DNA of 64,000 nucleotides from Seriola aureovittata (GCF_021018895.1 NC_079376.1:25718501-25782500), one strand, 5' to 3'. Numbered from the stretch's first letter, positions 10,893-22,255 are shown. Notes: a model not told the origin generated them from the sequence alone. Numbers and translations: made by a program.

Positions 10893-11466
10893 TCAGACAC
10901 TAAGCTAATCTGCTTCATCATGACTGATGATTTATGATTGTGATTAATTTGAAAGTGACCTGACAACAGGGGCAAAGAACTCCACAAACACCATCAGATT
11001 TTTATTCAAACATGACTTAACTCTGGCTGAGCCCTGTGCATGTGTCCAGACGGAAGCATAATTACATCACCCATAAAAAGAAGCCGCCTGTTACAAATAG
11101 GTTGATGAAGAGTCAATCAAAATGCTAACACTGTATATTTCAGGTAGTTAAAGGTAGTGTTGAAGTAAATAGCATTAGCATAACTTAATACCAATTGCAC
11201 ATCTTTGTAAAGCTAGTGAAATAACCATCGCTGTTGTCTGCAGAGCACGAACCAGAGATCTGATTGCATTTGAATTCTTCACTCACAGTCATTAAATACA
11301 TTATCACAGTAAAAACCTGCAACATGACTGATGTGTTCTTCATTTTCTCTCCTCAGTGCAGACACAGATAAAAGCTGCTAAACGTGCAGAAATTTTAAAG
11401 GGAAAATGGCACTTTAAACATGCAACCTGCTAATGATGAGAGTTTGGTTGCACAACAATGATGATC
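10893..11466. other. No recognisable feature
   Basis: Unique-looking AT-rich DNA. Confidence 0.4.
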
Positions 11467-11526
11467 GAGTGAGTGAGTGAGTGAGTGAGTGAGTGAGTGA
11501 GTGAGTGAGTGAGTGAGTGAGTGAGT
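11467..11526. repeat. (GAGT)15 tetranucleotide microsatellite
   Basis: Fifteen uninterrupted GAGT units; its purity suggests recent expansion. Confidence 0.97.
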
Positions 11527-11559
11527 ATCACAGCTACACAATGATGATTTACATCAGGG

Positions 11560-11678
11560 TATGAACTGATGGCCTCAGGGTTCGAGGTGCTGACCACGAG
11601 CTAAGAACGCACCCACCCCTCCCTGCCCTCGTTTCCTGTCACCTCTTTACTGTCGCTATCTACTAAAGGCAAAATGAA
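11560..11678 (+). mobile_element. Degenerate tRNA-derived SINE (3' part)
   Basis: A decayed B box (GGTTCGAGGTGC near 11579) is followed by TTTCCTGTCACCTCTTTACTGTCG and CTAAAGGCAAAA, the usual end of a fish SINE that also occurs (reverse strand) at 27367-27525. The head is mostly lost. Confidence 0.45.
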
Positions 11679-12556
11679 TATTTAGAAAATACCCCTGATA
11701 CCTGTCAGACGCTTGATAATAAACTCTTATCACGCAGCCTTCCAACTGAACCAGACCACACTCTACCTCCACAGCTGCACATTTTTATCTCCTCTCACGA
11801 CACACACAAAATCTGCGACAGGAGCGTTTCCATTCAACAGACAGAAACTTAAGCAACCAACTGGTGAGTTCTGGTGAGCAGCGGCTCAATTCAGCCGCTG
11901 GTTATTAACATTTAATCAAGTGGATCTCCTGCCAGTTGGAAAACTGTGAATCACATCAAAGGACATACAGGTGACAGTGGCAGGTGTTGCCTTGAGTTCA
12001 CCTGATAAATTGTTGAACATCGTTCCACAAGAACAGCAGAAAGTGCATAATAAAATGAATCACTCCACTGTTCCAGCACCGGCTCCACTTCTCCAAAAAG
12101 CAGGGAGATGTGGTTTATTGAAGGCCATTTTCACTCCTCTAAAGACTCCTGTTACACGTGTTTGTCTGCCAGTTGTTATCACTGTGGCTCAAGAGCTGCA
12201 TTTGCAGTAACTTTTAAAGTAATAATCAGTGACATTTTCATATGAATAAATGTCACTGTTGCTGCTTTTCTGTCACTGATTGTTAGAACGCAGCAGGGAG
12301 TCAACCTATAGCCAGTTCATGAAAGCTTTTACATCTACTGTAAATGGTGTAAAAAGCCAGAGTCTGCAAGGTCTTTCCTGGGTTTGAAAAAAAAAAAAAA
12401 AGAAAGAAAGAAAAGAAACCCTCGAGTGCATAGGAGGCGGTGATGCATTTAATGTTGTCTGTTTATTTGGAATCAGAGTAGGATGAATTGTGTTGGTTAG
12501 CAGATTGAGGTTTATGGCCAGATCAGGGTTTGGATTTGTGGACGTTTAGTTTAGGG
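11679..12556. other. No recognisable feature apart from an A-rich run
   Basis: Unique-looking DNA. An A15 run followed by AAAG units lies at about 12387-12416. The 79-codon frame at 11971-12210 has no signature. Confidence 0.4.
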
Positions 12557-12822
12557 CAGTGGTTTCCAAACTTTTTAGCTCGTGAACCCCTGTCACAGCT
12601 TGTATACATCCACCGAAGAGTGAGTTCCCCTCTGGATGTCTAATGTTTTGAGTCAAATACCTGCAAAGGGTAAAACTATCTAGTATTTTAAAGAAAAGCA
12701 ATAATGGAAGTACAGAAAATGAATTTAAATGTGTGACAGAGGAACATTTTTCTTGTTTTCCATCCCTTTAATAATCGTGTGACCCACTGGAGGGGTCCTG
12801 ACCCCCAGACTGGAAACCACTG
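12557..12822. mobile_element. 266-bp hAT-type MITE
   Basis: It starts CAGTGGTTTCCAAACTTTTT and ends GACTGGAAACCACTG, inverted repeats of the CAGTGGTT..CC form typical of hAT elements. The inner ends also pair (GTGAACCCC against GGGGTCCTGACCCCC). Flanking 8-mers GTTTAGGG (12549-12556) and CTTTAGAG (12823-12830) agree at six of eight positions, consistent with an aged 8-bp target duplication. It has no coding potential. Confidence 0.75.
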
Positions 12823-12889
12823 CTTTAGAGTAAATGTTACAGGTTAAGTTTTATGGACTGGATGTTGCTCTAAAATGCTAATGGAAAAA

Positions 12890-13135
12890 TAAGGAAGCGT
12901 CTGTGTCCTTGATCTCCACATCTCCTCGCACACATCAAGTCACACCTTCTTTCAGGATGCCACTCAAACGTCACGCGCATCTGCATCCTTTGCAATTTGT
13001 CACTGCCGCATCTCGTGCCGCCATTGGCTGTTGCCAAGCAACCTGTGTGTCTTACAGACTATTTCCCATGATAAATTAGCTGGGCTGTTACTATGCCAAC
13101 AGAATTTGTTACTTAATTAAACTGATTCGGATCGC
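12890..13135. promoter_or_regulatory. Candidate regulatory element with X-box and CCAAT
   Basis: Unique DNA with CCATTGG (inverted CCAAT box, 13021-13027) 3 bp from GTTGCCAAGCAAC (13030-13042), which fits the RFX X-box rule GTNRCC-N-RGYAAC exactly. TTAATTAAACTGATT and ACTATTTCCCATGATAAATTAG follow. No transcript start or exon is evident, so a distal enhancer is as likely as a promoter. Confidence 0.4.
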
Positions 13136-13149
13136 AATTGGCTGGACGG

Positions 13150-13207
13150 GGAGAGAGAGAGACAGAGAGAGGCAAAGAGAAAGCGAGAGAGGGAGAGACA
13201 GGCCATG

Positions 13208-13239
<32 letters not shown>

Positions 13240-13263
13240 CCACACACACACACACACACACAC
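13150..13263. repeat. (GA)n imperfect then (CA)n microsatellite
   Basis: Interrupted GA-rich run at 13150-13199, then a CA array with single-base interruptions at 13207-13263. Confidence 0.93.
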
Positions 13264-13829
13264 GTAAGTGAGATGAGGCAGAGAGAATCCACAGAGGAAT
13301 GACTGTTATTAGATCGGCTGAGATATTGAAATGGTCAGGCTTTGTAGACGAGGGCAACAAAAGAAGAAAGGTGGAAAAAGAAAATAGAAAAAAAGAATAG
13401 AGTTAAGAAAGAAAAGAAAAAAAACAAAAAGGAAAAACATCACCCATCTGAAATTAACAAGGCCTTGATGCCTTCAGAGGTGATTCATTTTTTCTTCTCT
13501 CTCTCTGCTCTTAAGAGAAATGTATTTTCCTTGACAACAAATGTGTTTTTTTTCTTCCTCTTCTATTCTACTTTTATTCAGATGAGCTGCAGGCAGGTCC
13601 GGCCGCACAGGTGGTGAGGGACTCCACCGTGGTGCAACGTTAGAAATTGAGGCCCTTTTTGCTGATGTGACTGAAGGAGAAAGGTCAAACATGACTTATA
13701 ATTCCAGTATGTGTCAAAAGTGACCACCTAATTCCACAGGTAGACCGCAACGATGTCTGCAAGCAGCAGACCATGTTTTATTTCTTAAACACCTCCCGCC
13801 TCCACCCCACCTTCCACACTGCACTGCTG
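13264..13829. other. No recognisable gene; A/purine-rich stretch
   Basis: 13370-13440 is an A-rich purine tract. The remainder is unique-looking, with TC-rich patches. Confidence 0.4.
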
Positions 13830-14215
13830 CAGCTGAAGTGGTCCGGGCAATTGCATTGTGTAGCGTAGCATACGCCGCCACCGGGCTTTGACCGCTAAGC
13901 GAAGAAAAGAAAGAATGGCAGAACAATTTGGCCATCGGAGCAAGACCAAACGGCGGGGAGCGGCGAGCATGTAATCTCCTAATTTGGAGCATCACGGCGC
14001 CAGATCCCCGCCTGCTCACCGCATTCTCGTGGCCTCACCTATAGCGGTAGGCATGCTCTTATTTCCATAACTTCCTGACAAAACCATTTTGTCCTGCCTG
14101 ATTGGGCCTATTTGCATCAGACATCTCTTCTGCATATAGATTGATGGGTTTAATCAGCGAATCAGGGAGAGCGCTCAGACATCAATCAATGTCACACCGC
14201 TCTGTCTTGCTTTCA
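13830..14215. promoter_or_regulatory. CpG-rich, octamer-containing candidate regulatory element
   Basis: About 18 CpGs fall in roughly 230 bp (13830-14060; for example GCGTAGCATACGCCGCCACCGG and ACGGCGGGGAGCGGCGAG), against CpG-poor flanks. Just downstream are the octamer ATTTGCAT (near 14110) and ATCAATCAATGTCA (near 14182), the latter resembling PBX/MEIS-type sites. Motif content suggests constraint; conservation is untested. Confidence 0.35.
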
Positions 14216-14229
14216 GTGGTAGTAGCCAT

Positions 14230-14260
14230 GTTTTTTTTTTTTTTTTTCTTTTTCTTTTTT
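14230..14260. repeat. Poly-T tract
   Basis: T17 followed by interrupted T runs. Confidence 0.9.
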
Positions 14261-14565
14261 GGTCACTCTCTGGTTCTCTTTCTCTCCTCCAGCCCTCCTG
14301 ATGTTCTGCTCACATTCATCAGGGAATGCCGGGGAGGGAGATGAGGGAGTCCTCTCTCTGTTCCACACTCTACTGTGAGAGCTGATTGTGTTTGCAGAAA
14401 AAGACAAAAGGAAGTCATGGTCACTACCACAAGCCTTGTTCTTATTTTTACACTCTGTTCATCCACATTGTTCAATTCTCTCATCAGCACTATTGACAGG
14501 TGATCTTTTCTATCTCAGAGACATTTGTGCTGCTTATCTTCCCTCTGCAGAGATTCCAGGAAGGA
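14261..14565. other. No recognisable feature
   Basis: Unique-looking DNA; overlapping open frames on both strands are shadows. Confidence 0.4.
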
Positions 14566-14645
14566 TTTTTTATTTTTTTTTGGGGGGGGGGAAATGTAAT
14601 GAAACATTTTTATTCCTGATGTGTCTTTTTTTTTTTTTTTTTTTT
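14566..14645. repeat. T- and G-homopolymer cluster
   Basis: T-rich run, then G9 at 14582-14590, and a T20 run at 14626-14645. Confidence 0.85.
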
Positions 14646-15880
14646 GACTTGTACATGTGCAGCAGAGAAAGAAAGATCACGGACATGTTGACATTAACGA
14701 GGCGACTTTACTACAGCTTTCAAACATTATCATGTAAACTTGGTGTGCTGCTCTCAGTTTCCCTTTTTGAAAGAGAAACACTGTTTCCACCTGCTAATTA
14801 CAGGGTTTCTCAAGTTCAATTTAAGACTTTTTAACACCTTTTTAAATCCACTTTGTGACATAATATCTGTTTCAGTGTCAGAGTATGACAGCATGATGGG
14901 AAACCAGTAGGGACAATATGGACAAGAATTTATTATTATATCACATTTTCAACTGCTTCACAGGAGTATATAACAATGATTTCAAATGATATCATTAAAT
15001 CCATTAATATGACCTGGACCTGGATTAGAAACTTTAAATAGACTGCTGAGTCCTCAAATCAAAAGTGAATTGAAGTTTTTGCTAAAATGATTGTTAGCCC
15101 ATGATGGTGACGGTCTTCCAGCTGCTCCGTCTTTTACTTTATTGGCAGGGAATGTCTCCTGATGCCACAGTCGTCTCACTGTTTACGACCAACATCAGGA
15201 AAGAGAGAAGACTTTAGTAAAATGAATTCCTGATTTATTTTTTTTTAATACCGTTCATGATCCAATGTTTTGCTTTGTTTTATTGAAACCTGCAGATTCT
15301 TAATTCTGGTTATTTCTACTTTGCAGGTTTATGTTCAGTGTTCAGCCATCATCTATCAAATCTCTCTGTAAATGTTTCAAAATACCAAATTACCAAATAA
15401 ATTATGAAATCGATCAACTTGAAGTGAAACAACAGGAAGTGTAATTGACAGTAGCTTAAAGTTGGATCTGCTGCATCTAAAGAGTGAGAGCAGGATTTCT
15501 GGAAAGAGAAACTCAGACAGCTCAGTCCATTGGGTGCAGAATTGGTGCTATAAACATTAAAAGACAGGTAAACATGGTGAAAACATGAGTTTGATTAAAC
15601 AGGAAACAGCATCAGACAACAGCAGATCAGATTAGAAAACAGGAAGTCAAAATAGAGAAAAGAAGGCCTATTTAAGGTCGGGGGTAAATAAAAGCAGGAC
15701 TGAGACCTCAGCATACTTCCACATATTTAAAAATAACTGAACACACCTCTGTGTACACCGCTCTGTGGTTTGAGACAAGGAAGGTGGGAAATCAATGTCT
15801 GTGCAGAGGAGGGGTGAGTCAGGTCATCAAAAGGATCCCCATTCATACATGCACATGTAGTCATGCACTTGCGAGCATCA
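14646..15880. other. No recognisable feature
   Basis: About 1.2 kb of AT-rich unique-looking DNA. Confidence 0.4.
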
Positions 15881-15898
15881 GACACACACACACACACA
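15881..15898. repeat. Short (CA)n microsatellite
   Basis: Nine CA units. Confidence 0.85.
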
Positions 15899-15983
15899 AA
15901 CGCATGGCTCAGCCTCTGCATCTCTGTTATCTATACCCCATGTATATGCAGCAGACAGGTTGTGTGAGCTGTGGGGATACTTG

Positions 15984-15985
<2 letters not shown>

Positions 15986-16019
<34 letters not shown>
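15986..16019. repeat. (GT)n microsatellite
   Basis: Seventeen uninterrupted GT units. The 150-codon minus-strand frame crossing it reads as poly-Thr-His and is an artefact. Confidence 0.95.
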
Positions 16020-16023
<4 letters not shown>

Positions 16024-16479
16024 GCAAGAATATGAAACCCAACAATGAGCTGGCTGGACGGCCCAGCCCTGGGGACAGCAGGCTGGCCTGGAGGAGCGGC
16101 CTGCACCACAACATCCACATCAATAGGATAAGGCAGCTCATTAAAAATCCCTCTGATATAGATTGATGTGCCTGCCCTGTGCATGTTGCCACAGCTACCA
16201 TAGGTGCATTCTGGGTAACTGTGACAGCGTTGGGGTCAAATATGGCGAGGGACCTCAAAGACTCTGTGGCATCCTTCTGCTTCTGCCCAATGAGATGACA
16301 GTAATCCTTCATAGGTGTTCTACAGGACACTGTGCGATGTGAGTCCGGTCTGCATTGTTGTAATGTATCGTCTCAGTGGTCGATAGCAGGGAAGACTCAT
16401 ACACTATAGTCTACCACATGATGGTGATTGTATTATTTATTGTTATGAAAAACAGGTTTCACCTCCACTGATATACAGC
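16020..16479. other. Unique sequence, candidate conserved non-coding block
   Basis: 16030-16320 is GC-balanced and non-repetitive, with motifs such as CTCATTAAAAATCC and GATATAGATTGATG. No gene is visible; it is listed because it looks less decayed than its surroundings. Confidence 0.25.
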
Positions 16480-16849
16480 GACTGCAGAGAGTGTTCAGAC
16501 CCCTTCATTATCTGCACATTTTGTGATGTAGGTTCAATCGTAAATGAATAAAATTGCAATGTTTGCCCTCAGCAGCAGGGACAGAGAGACTGGTCAGAGC
16601 TGATGAAGGATGAATGCAGAGAGAAAACCTGCTCCACAGTCCAGGAGACCTGAGACTGAGGCGATGGTTCACCTCAAAATGACCTGAACAATCAATTTGT
16701 AAAAAACTAATTCTAAAAACATGTTTTCAACTTTTCATTGTGGATTCTTGAGTGTAGACTGATGAGAAAAGGCCAGTTTTATTCATTTAAAATTAAATCC
16801 ACAACAAAGAGTGCAAAAAGTGAAGGGGTCTGAGGGTACTGTACCTCTG
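16480..16849 (+). mobile_element. Internally deleted Tc1/mariner element
   Basis: The left end has GTGTTCAGACCCCTTCATTAT and the right end AGTGAAGGGGTCTGAGGGTACTGT, an inverted pair of the 'attcagaccccttgac..' terminus known from fish Tc1 transposons. Between them is a short piece of the transposase body ('CAGGGACAGAGAGACTGGTCAGAG ... CCTGAGACTGAGGCGATGGTTCACC') and the usual 3' leader TTGAGTGTAGACTGATGAGAAAA. Most of the coding region, including the catalytic DDE segment, is gone. Repeat C begins immediately after its right end. Confidence 0.65.
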
Positions 16850-17490
16850 TGACGTCACCCACAGGTTTCTGAAGAGCAGTTCTGAAGCTCAGAGTGAGCT
16901 GCTCCACCATCGCCACCTTGGCAGCGCATGACTCCTCCCCTAACTCCCAACTAATCCAAAAATGGTCAAAGGGATGACCACGTCCTCAAATATGAATAAC
17001 AGGTGAGTTATATAAACAGTTGTCATGAAGGAAGAAATAAGCTCTAGAGACCAAAACAGTTTTTGCACCAGGCTGTAAACATGTTTATTTCTGCTGTAGT
17101 TGGACATTTTAACATGGGAGTCTATGGGGATTGACTCACTGTTGGAGCCAGACTCTAGTGGTCATTAGAGGAACTGCAGGTTTTGCTTCTTCAGTGTTGG
17201 CTTCATGTTTCAGCCTCGGAGGTTGATGTTTGGTCTGGCAGCAGTGTTGAGTAAGGTCTCACTTTACAGCTCAAAGTTCAGTTCAAGCAGATTAAAATGA
17301 ACTGGTTCATGTTCAGTCAGTCATTAGTGTATGTGTTATCTACACTCACGTTCATGTTCATTAGTTGCAAAGTCAGACAGCAAAATTAAACTTAGCCCCA
17401 TATACTTCCACATCTGGGCAGAGTGCAGCTGTTATCATCTGGTATTGACTGACAGCTGGAATATTTTCTCGCAGGAATTGGACCAAATGT
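16850..17490 (+). repeat. Repeat family C, copy 1
   Basis: About 640 bp that aligns closely with the reverse complement of 45130-46230. Long stretches are nearly identical, for example 'TGGAGCCAGACTCTAGTGGT' and 'GGCAGCAGTGTTGAGTAAGG'. It starts with a perfect CRE-like palindrome TGACGTCA (16850-16857) where the second copy reads TGACTTCA. No open frame or terminal repeat was found; the class is unknown. Confidence 0.75.
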
Positions 17491-18865
17491 GGAAATAGCA
17501 TGTTACAATCATGCTGTATTAGTGTGGAGCCGGGTGTATACTGGGCCAGAAGAAAACAAGCTTTTTACGGATTTACCAAAAAACATGAACGCGCTGTTTT
17601 ACCACATTCATGCACAACGCTGTGTCTGTATTTACATCATGTGTCACTTCAAGAGCAAGATGTTTCCAAAACTACTGGAGAACTGCCGTAATCAAATCAC
17701 ACCGTGTGAATCTGTGGATGTTCCTAGGTCTTAAGTTTGTTGGTGACCCCTGATCTTGTGTCTAGAACCATCATCAGACCACTGCTACAAAAGATGAGCT
17801 GCTCCCTCACCAGCACCCAGAGGCAACTGTTGTAAAAGCCCCTTCAATCAACTGGAACCGACCTGGACTGAACCATATCTGCCATCCTGACAACAGGGGT
17901 ACGACGAAGTTAGTGGTTTTTCAATAACTTTCCTATACAGCCCCTTTCGCTCTACCATGTTACCACCATCCATAAATAACTCCAACTAAATATTCACTAA
18001 ATAAGCACTCAGTTAATCCACTTTCCCTACTCACCCCCTCACCCATCTCAGTGTTTGGCCACTTTCTCCTTTAGTGCCTGGAGCACATGGTGGGTATAAT
18101 TAACTAAGAAAACCATTAATTTGTGGAAGTTAAAACTGCTTAACTTAACAATAGTTGTTTATGTTTTATTTTGTAAGTAATGATGTTTTCTCACGGCAAT
18201 TCTTGGTTGCTGACTGAACAATGGTGAAAACAATTAACATTCTGGCAAAATTGGGGACAATTTCCGCTTTGTTACATTGCTTCTGTAAAATCATAGACAA
18301 TAAATGATCATATTTCCCTTTGCTGGATACATCTACAACTCAGATTGCAGAACTTACAGTAAATTTGCATGTGTTGGTGTCCACTAATGTGCTCGCTCCG
18401 ACTTCAGTTGCAATCGCAGCACCTTCACTGTGAACCCATGTTGTGTGTCGTTCATGCCATACAAGTGTGCGGGCCGTGATGAACGCTGCAGCCTGTAAGC
18501 CTCAGTGTTACTGTGAGGTCATGAGGCATCATTACGTGAATCTGTGTATTTTCCTCACAGTAGCAGGTTTGGAATCTGCAGCGCACTTGTCCTCCTGAAA
18601 GCTTCACGTATATGGTTCTCTACCTGAAATAATAATAGCACTATAAATGGTCTGCTCTCAACACAGAGCCGAGGCAGGCAGTGAGAAGCATTGTGCGTGT
18701 TCTCAGAGTCTGTCCTAACGTGCGTACGGTTTGCAAGACATCAGCTTAGCACAAGCAGTGGTAAGAGATTTAACAATAGTTGCTGTGTGCCAGCTTTTTA
18801 CAGTCCACGCATTCAGCTGGCATCATGTCATTGGAGACTACCTGAGCTGAAATACTCTCCACATG

Positions 18866-18868
<3 letters not shown>
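17491..18868. other. No recognisable feature
   Basis: Unique-looking DNA. Two overlapping short frames at 17.49-17.73 kb have no signature. 18380-18600 keeps several CpGs and ATGAGGCATCATTACGTG. Confidence 0.4.

Positions 18869-18905
<37 letters not shown>
18869..18905. repeat. (AC)n microsatellite
   Basis: About 18 AC units. Confidence 0.95.
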
Positions 18906-18907
<2 letters not shown>

Positions 18908-19135
18908 GCGTTTTGAGAAACAAAACCTGGCATTTGAGCATGGAGGTCCATAAATGATAGAGATTTGCAAATGGATGCTGTTCTCTCCTCCCGGTCACCC
19001 CTGCTTACATCCTTAGGCCTGTCGCTGAATTATGGAGCGAAACACTTCGCCTTTGAAAATATATATCAATCAAACATTCATGGCTGAGGAAGTCTCCAGA
19101 CAATGGCACTGTGAAACCCACCCCACAATACACTC

Positions 19136-19136
19136 T

Positions 19137-19175
<39 letters not shown>

Positions 19176-19192
19176 TGTGTGTGTGTGTGTGC
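19136..19192. repeat. (GT)n microsatellite with CT interruptions
   Basis: Two GT arrays broken by GCTT/CT variants. Confidence 0.93.
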
Positions 19193-19334
19193 TTACAGAA
19201 ACACACTGGTTTGCCAATTAGAGCAGAAGCTGACCATCCTGTAAATATTTAAATGGTCTTCACATATTGTATACATGAAGCAGCAAAGCAGGCGAGCGTG
19301 CCAATGAACTCTGGGGAGGTCATGGACTTCATCC

Positions 19335-19863
19335 TTAAAGGTCCATATAGTATAAAGGTCTCTGTCCATGTGTTGTTTGATTATAGATCAGGTATAGGTT
19401 CTATATTAATACTGTAAAAGTATCAAGGCCTCAGTCCAAAGAGAAATGCACACAGCCTGTATTGAGGAACTGAGCCTTAAAACGAGCCGTCAGGACTTCT
19501 GGAACTTTGTGACGTCACAACAAAGCAGTCACTCAGAGACTCTGTCACTCAGTCACCCCTCAGCCATGCCCCAAGCCCCACCCACCTAGACCCACCATCC
19601 AACCTTGCAGGATTTGGTTTCTCTGGTATATTTTTATTGGATCACTCAGAAAACACTGAGCCAATAAGAAGAGAGGCTCAGAGCCTCCTCTCTTCTGATT
19701 GGCTGACCGACCTGTTGTTACTGGAGTTTCAAAGAGAAGCCTGAGAGAGGAGATGTAAAACTACAATGAGATGGTTTTTGGTTCTTAAAACCACAAATAT
19801 ATCTTCTTATGGATCAACACTTCAAATAAAACGCAGGAGTTAAAGAAAAGATAACGCTTTAAA
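19335..19863 (-). mobile_element. Repeat family B, copy 2
   Basis: Starts TTAAAGGTCCATATAG and ends with the diverged partner AACGCTTTAAA. It is inverted relative to copy 1. It keeps a perfect CRE-like TGACGTCA (19510-19517) where copies 1, 3 and 5 read TGACATCA. The central palindrome is rearranged. The 70 bp after its end (to about 19935) match the flank of copy 4, so either the element is longer than its terminal repeats suggest or both sit in an older repeat. Confidence 0.75.
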
Positions 19864-20384
19864 CACCACTGAGACCTGCACCTTTAACAGGATCACTTGA
19901 CAGCCTGAGTCTGAGGTACATTGCGATCGGCAGCCAGTCAAAAGATTACAAAGTGAACAAAGACGAAGATGTCGTGAGAAGTCGACAATCTCTTGATCAT
20001 TTCATATCAAGAACCAGAGGAGAGTTTTATAAGAAGGCAGTCAGGGCATGAAGGTGAAGAATGACAGTCCCCACGGTTGAAGGGGGCACCTGTCCCCTCC
20101 AGCTGTACCCATAATACCTTTAATCGCAGGGTCCTCCTGCAGGCTGAAGCTTCACATCGTCCAACAGAAACTGTCCCAATGGTGCCCTGGTAAATGTGTC
20201 CTAAAGCTACCAATGCATTTTTAAGATGGTGCACTATGGTGCCAACATTTCTGGTTTCTGTCTCCTCCTGACTCATTTTGACACCGACTTGAACAAACCC
20301 ACAAGGTTTTGGCTTATCACATTATGAAGATTTTTGTGCATCTGCATGTGTGATGGAATTTTGTTGTTGCGTGTATCTGCATTA
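19864..20384. other. Shared flank of repeat B, then no recognisable feature
   Basis: 19864-19935 is shared with 30095-30175 ('AGGATCASTTGACAG' and 'CTGAGTCTGAGGTACATT'). The rest is unique-looking. Confidence 0.5.
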
Positions 20385-20479
20385 ATGTGTGTGTGTGTGT
20401 GTGTGTGTGTGTCTGTGTGTGTCTGTGTGTGTCTGTGTGTGTGTGTGTCTGTGTGTGTCTGTGTGTGTCTGTGTGTGTG
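20385..20479. repeat. (GT)n array with higher-order CT interruptions
   Basis: A 95-bp GT array in which a CT unit recurs mostly every 10 bases, giving a decamer super-repeat TCTGTGTGTG. Confidence 0.95.
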
Positions 20480-20574
20480 GTTAGTGAGGCTGCAGGCTTG
20501 ATGAGTATCAATGTTGCTGTTGGCTAACGTCCTCTTTGTGGTATTAGCAGGTGAGAAAATGGTTTCAACTTGGG

Positions 20575-20630
20575 GTGTGTGTGTGTGTGTGTGTGAGACA
20601 GAAAGAGAGAGAGAGAGAGAGAGGAGAGAG
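20575..20630. repeat. (GT)n then (GA)n microsatellites
   Basis: GT run at 20575-20595 and GA run at 20603-20630. Confidence 0.93.
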
Positions 20631-21054
20631 TGTTGGGAGGGGGTAGGAGCCGAATAAGGTTTACATTGCTGAGTGGCTGAGTGGGTGGTTACATTACTGG
20701 GCCTCAAGGTGCGAAAGCAAATCTGATGATTGCGGCGAAAGCGAGCCGGTGATGATGTTTCCGAAACGTCAGTTGAGATAAAAACCAGTGTGAAAGAGTG
20801 AGGAGTCAGTTAAAGAACAGCAGCCAAAAGAAGAGAAAAAAAGGTGTCAAGCTCTGAAGTGGTTCACACTACACATGTCACTGTGCAAGAGTATGCAGAA
20901 CATCATTAGTCAGTGACCTGTTTGAGGTCACATGGACTGATAACACAGGATGTGTGCAGTGAAATCCGTTTAGATTCATTTTGAGAGGTCCTTCGACAAT
21001 GTTATGTATGTATTTTTGATCCTAAACATGGGAGTCAGTTCTGTAGCTAAAGTT
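20631..21054. other. No recognisable feature
   Basis: Unique-looking DNA. GATGTTTCCGAAACGTC near 20753 resembles wording of LINE-tail repeats but is too short to call. Confidence 0.4.
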
Positions 21055-21148
21055 GAATGACATGCAGCAAAGGGCTACGGGTCTGACTCAAGGACTAAGC
21101 CCGTGTGCTACGTTCTCTACCAGGTGAGCCACCGAGGCATCTCCCAAC
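21055..21148 (-). mobile_element. tRNA-derived SINE head
   Basis: The reverse complement reads GCCTCGGTGGCTCACCTGGT (tRNA-like 5' end with A-box region), a decayed B box, then CCCTTTGCTGCATGTCATTC, the diagnostic post-tRNA phrase of a widespread fish SINE. The tail is missing. Confidence 0.65.
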
Positions 21149-21312
21149 TCTGAGATGATTTATTTATCATACTAAATAGAACTTCTCGCCAAATGCCGTC
21201 ATATTCAATATGGACATTTATGGTAACCAGAGTCTTTGTGATTTTCTTCGTCTTTGCCTTTATTAACCTTTGCATCCCCACCTACTTAAAATTTGGACTT
21301 AAAAAAACTTAA
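21149..21312. other. No recognisable feature
   Basis: Short unique-looking spacer. Confidence 0.35.
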
Positions 21313-21460
21313 AACGACGAGCCCATAGGTCGTCTGTGCAGCAGGTTCCTATGACCCATATTTACGTTTTGTTGCTAGGCGACATCTAGTGTTGGTAGCA
21401 ATGATGACAGGGGCACTATTTCAGGAGACGCCCTATAGGTCGTATCAAAAGGGTTGAAAA
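21313..21460 (+). repeat. Repeat family D, copy 2 (partial)
   Basis: Matches the first part of copy 1: GAGCCCATAGGTCGTCTGTG and GTTTTGTTGCTAGGCGACAT. The X-box-like palindrome GTTGCTAGGCGAC is at 21371-21383. The 3' half is absent or unrecognisable. Confidence 0.65.
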
Positions 21461-22235
21461 AATGACCCGTGTGGTTGTTCAAGTTGGAGGAGTTGTTGCA
21501 CATAAAATATTGTCAGATTTAATAACGTTTGCTGGACACATTTATGCACCCCAGAGGACGAGCCCTTTCCAGGCAGGACTCTCAGATTAGGGTGTTTTAC
21601 ACCTCACTACATTGGTCTGTGATTCAAGTATATATATAAAGTCTGATGGAATGGAGATCTGAACACTCTGGAAAACTGCTACTAATTAGAAAACACTGCA
21701 TCTTCATTGGTAATCTTATGCTGCACCAGTAAGTCAACCCAAAGCCAAACAACACAAACAAAAAGGCCATCACAGATTTTTGGACGACTTCGCCCTTCAG
21801 TCCCTATGATTACATTGAGACATTTTCCTCTCCATAATTTACTGCGACATAATTTCCCATTGGACTTCACTTCAGACTGATGTCGGCCACTTCAGCTTCA
21901 AAATATATCACATTATGGAAGTAATGATAGCAATTCATTGGACCTTTACACTATCTACTGTAAGAACTCTTGTTTGAAATGTACACGGTGCGGCCCAAGC
22001 TTTTTCAGGATGCAGTGCTGCAGCTGGATCCAACAGGATTCTATAAACAACTGGGGTGATGTCCAGAGTGGGACTGACTGCGTTTCACATGAAGCACTCT
22101 CAAAAGCCATTCACACTTGCCATATGCAAAATGCTTTCCTGTATGCTGCCTTTGTTGCACAGCCTTGTCCTTGAGTGTGAATAGCTGTTTGCTTGATTAC
22201 TCCAGAAGTCATTCATTCGATGGCCTTAGCTTCTG
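21461..22235. other. No recognisable feature
   Basis: Unique-looking AT-rich DNA with no supported frame. Confidence 0.4.
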
Positions 22236-22255
22236 TTTTTTTTTTTTTTTTTTTT
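22236..22255. repeat. Poly-T tract
   Basis: An uninterrupted T run of about 18. Confidence 0.85.

Noticed and set aside
15878..16330. 150-codon minus-strand frame
   Set aside because: Contains poly-Thr-His from the GT microsatellite; no recognisable domain in the remainder.
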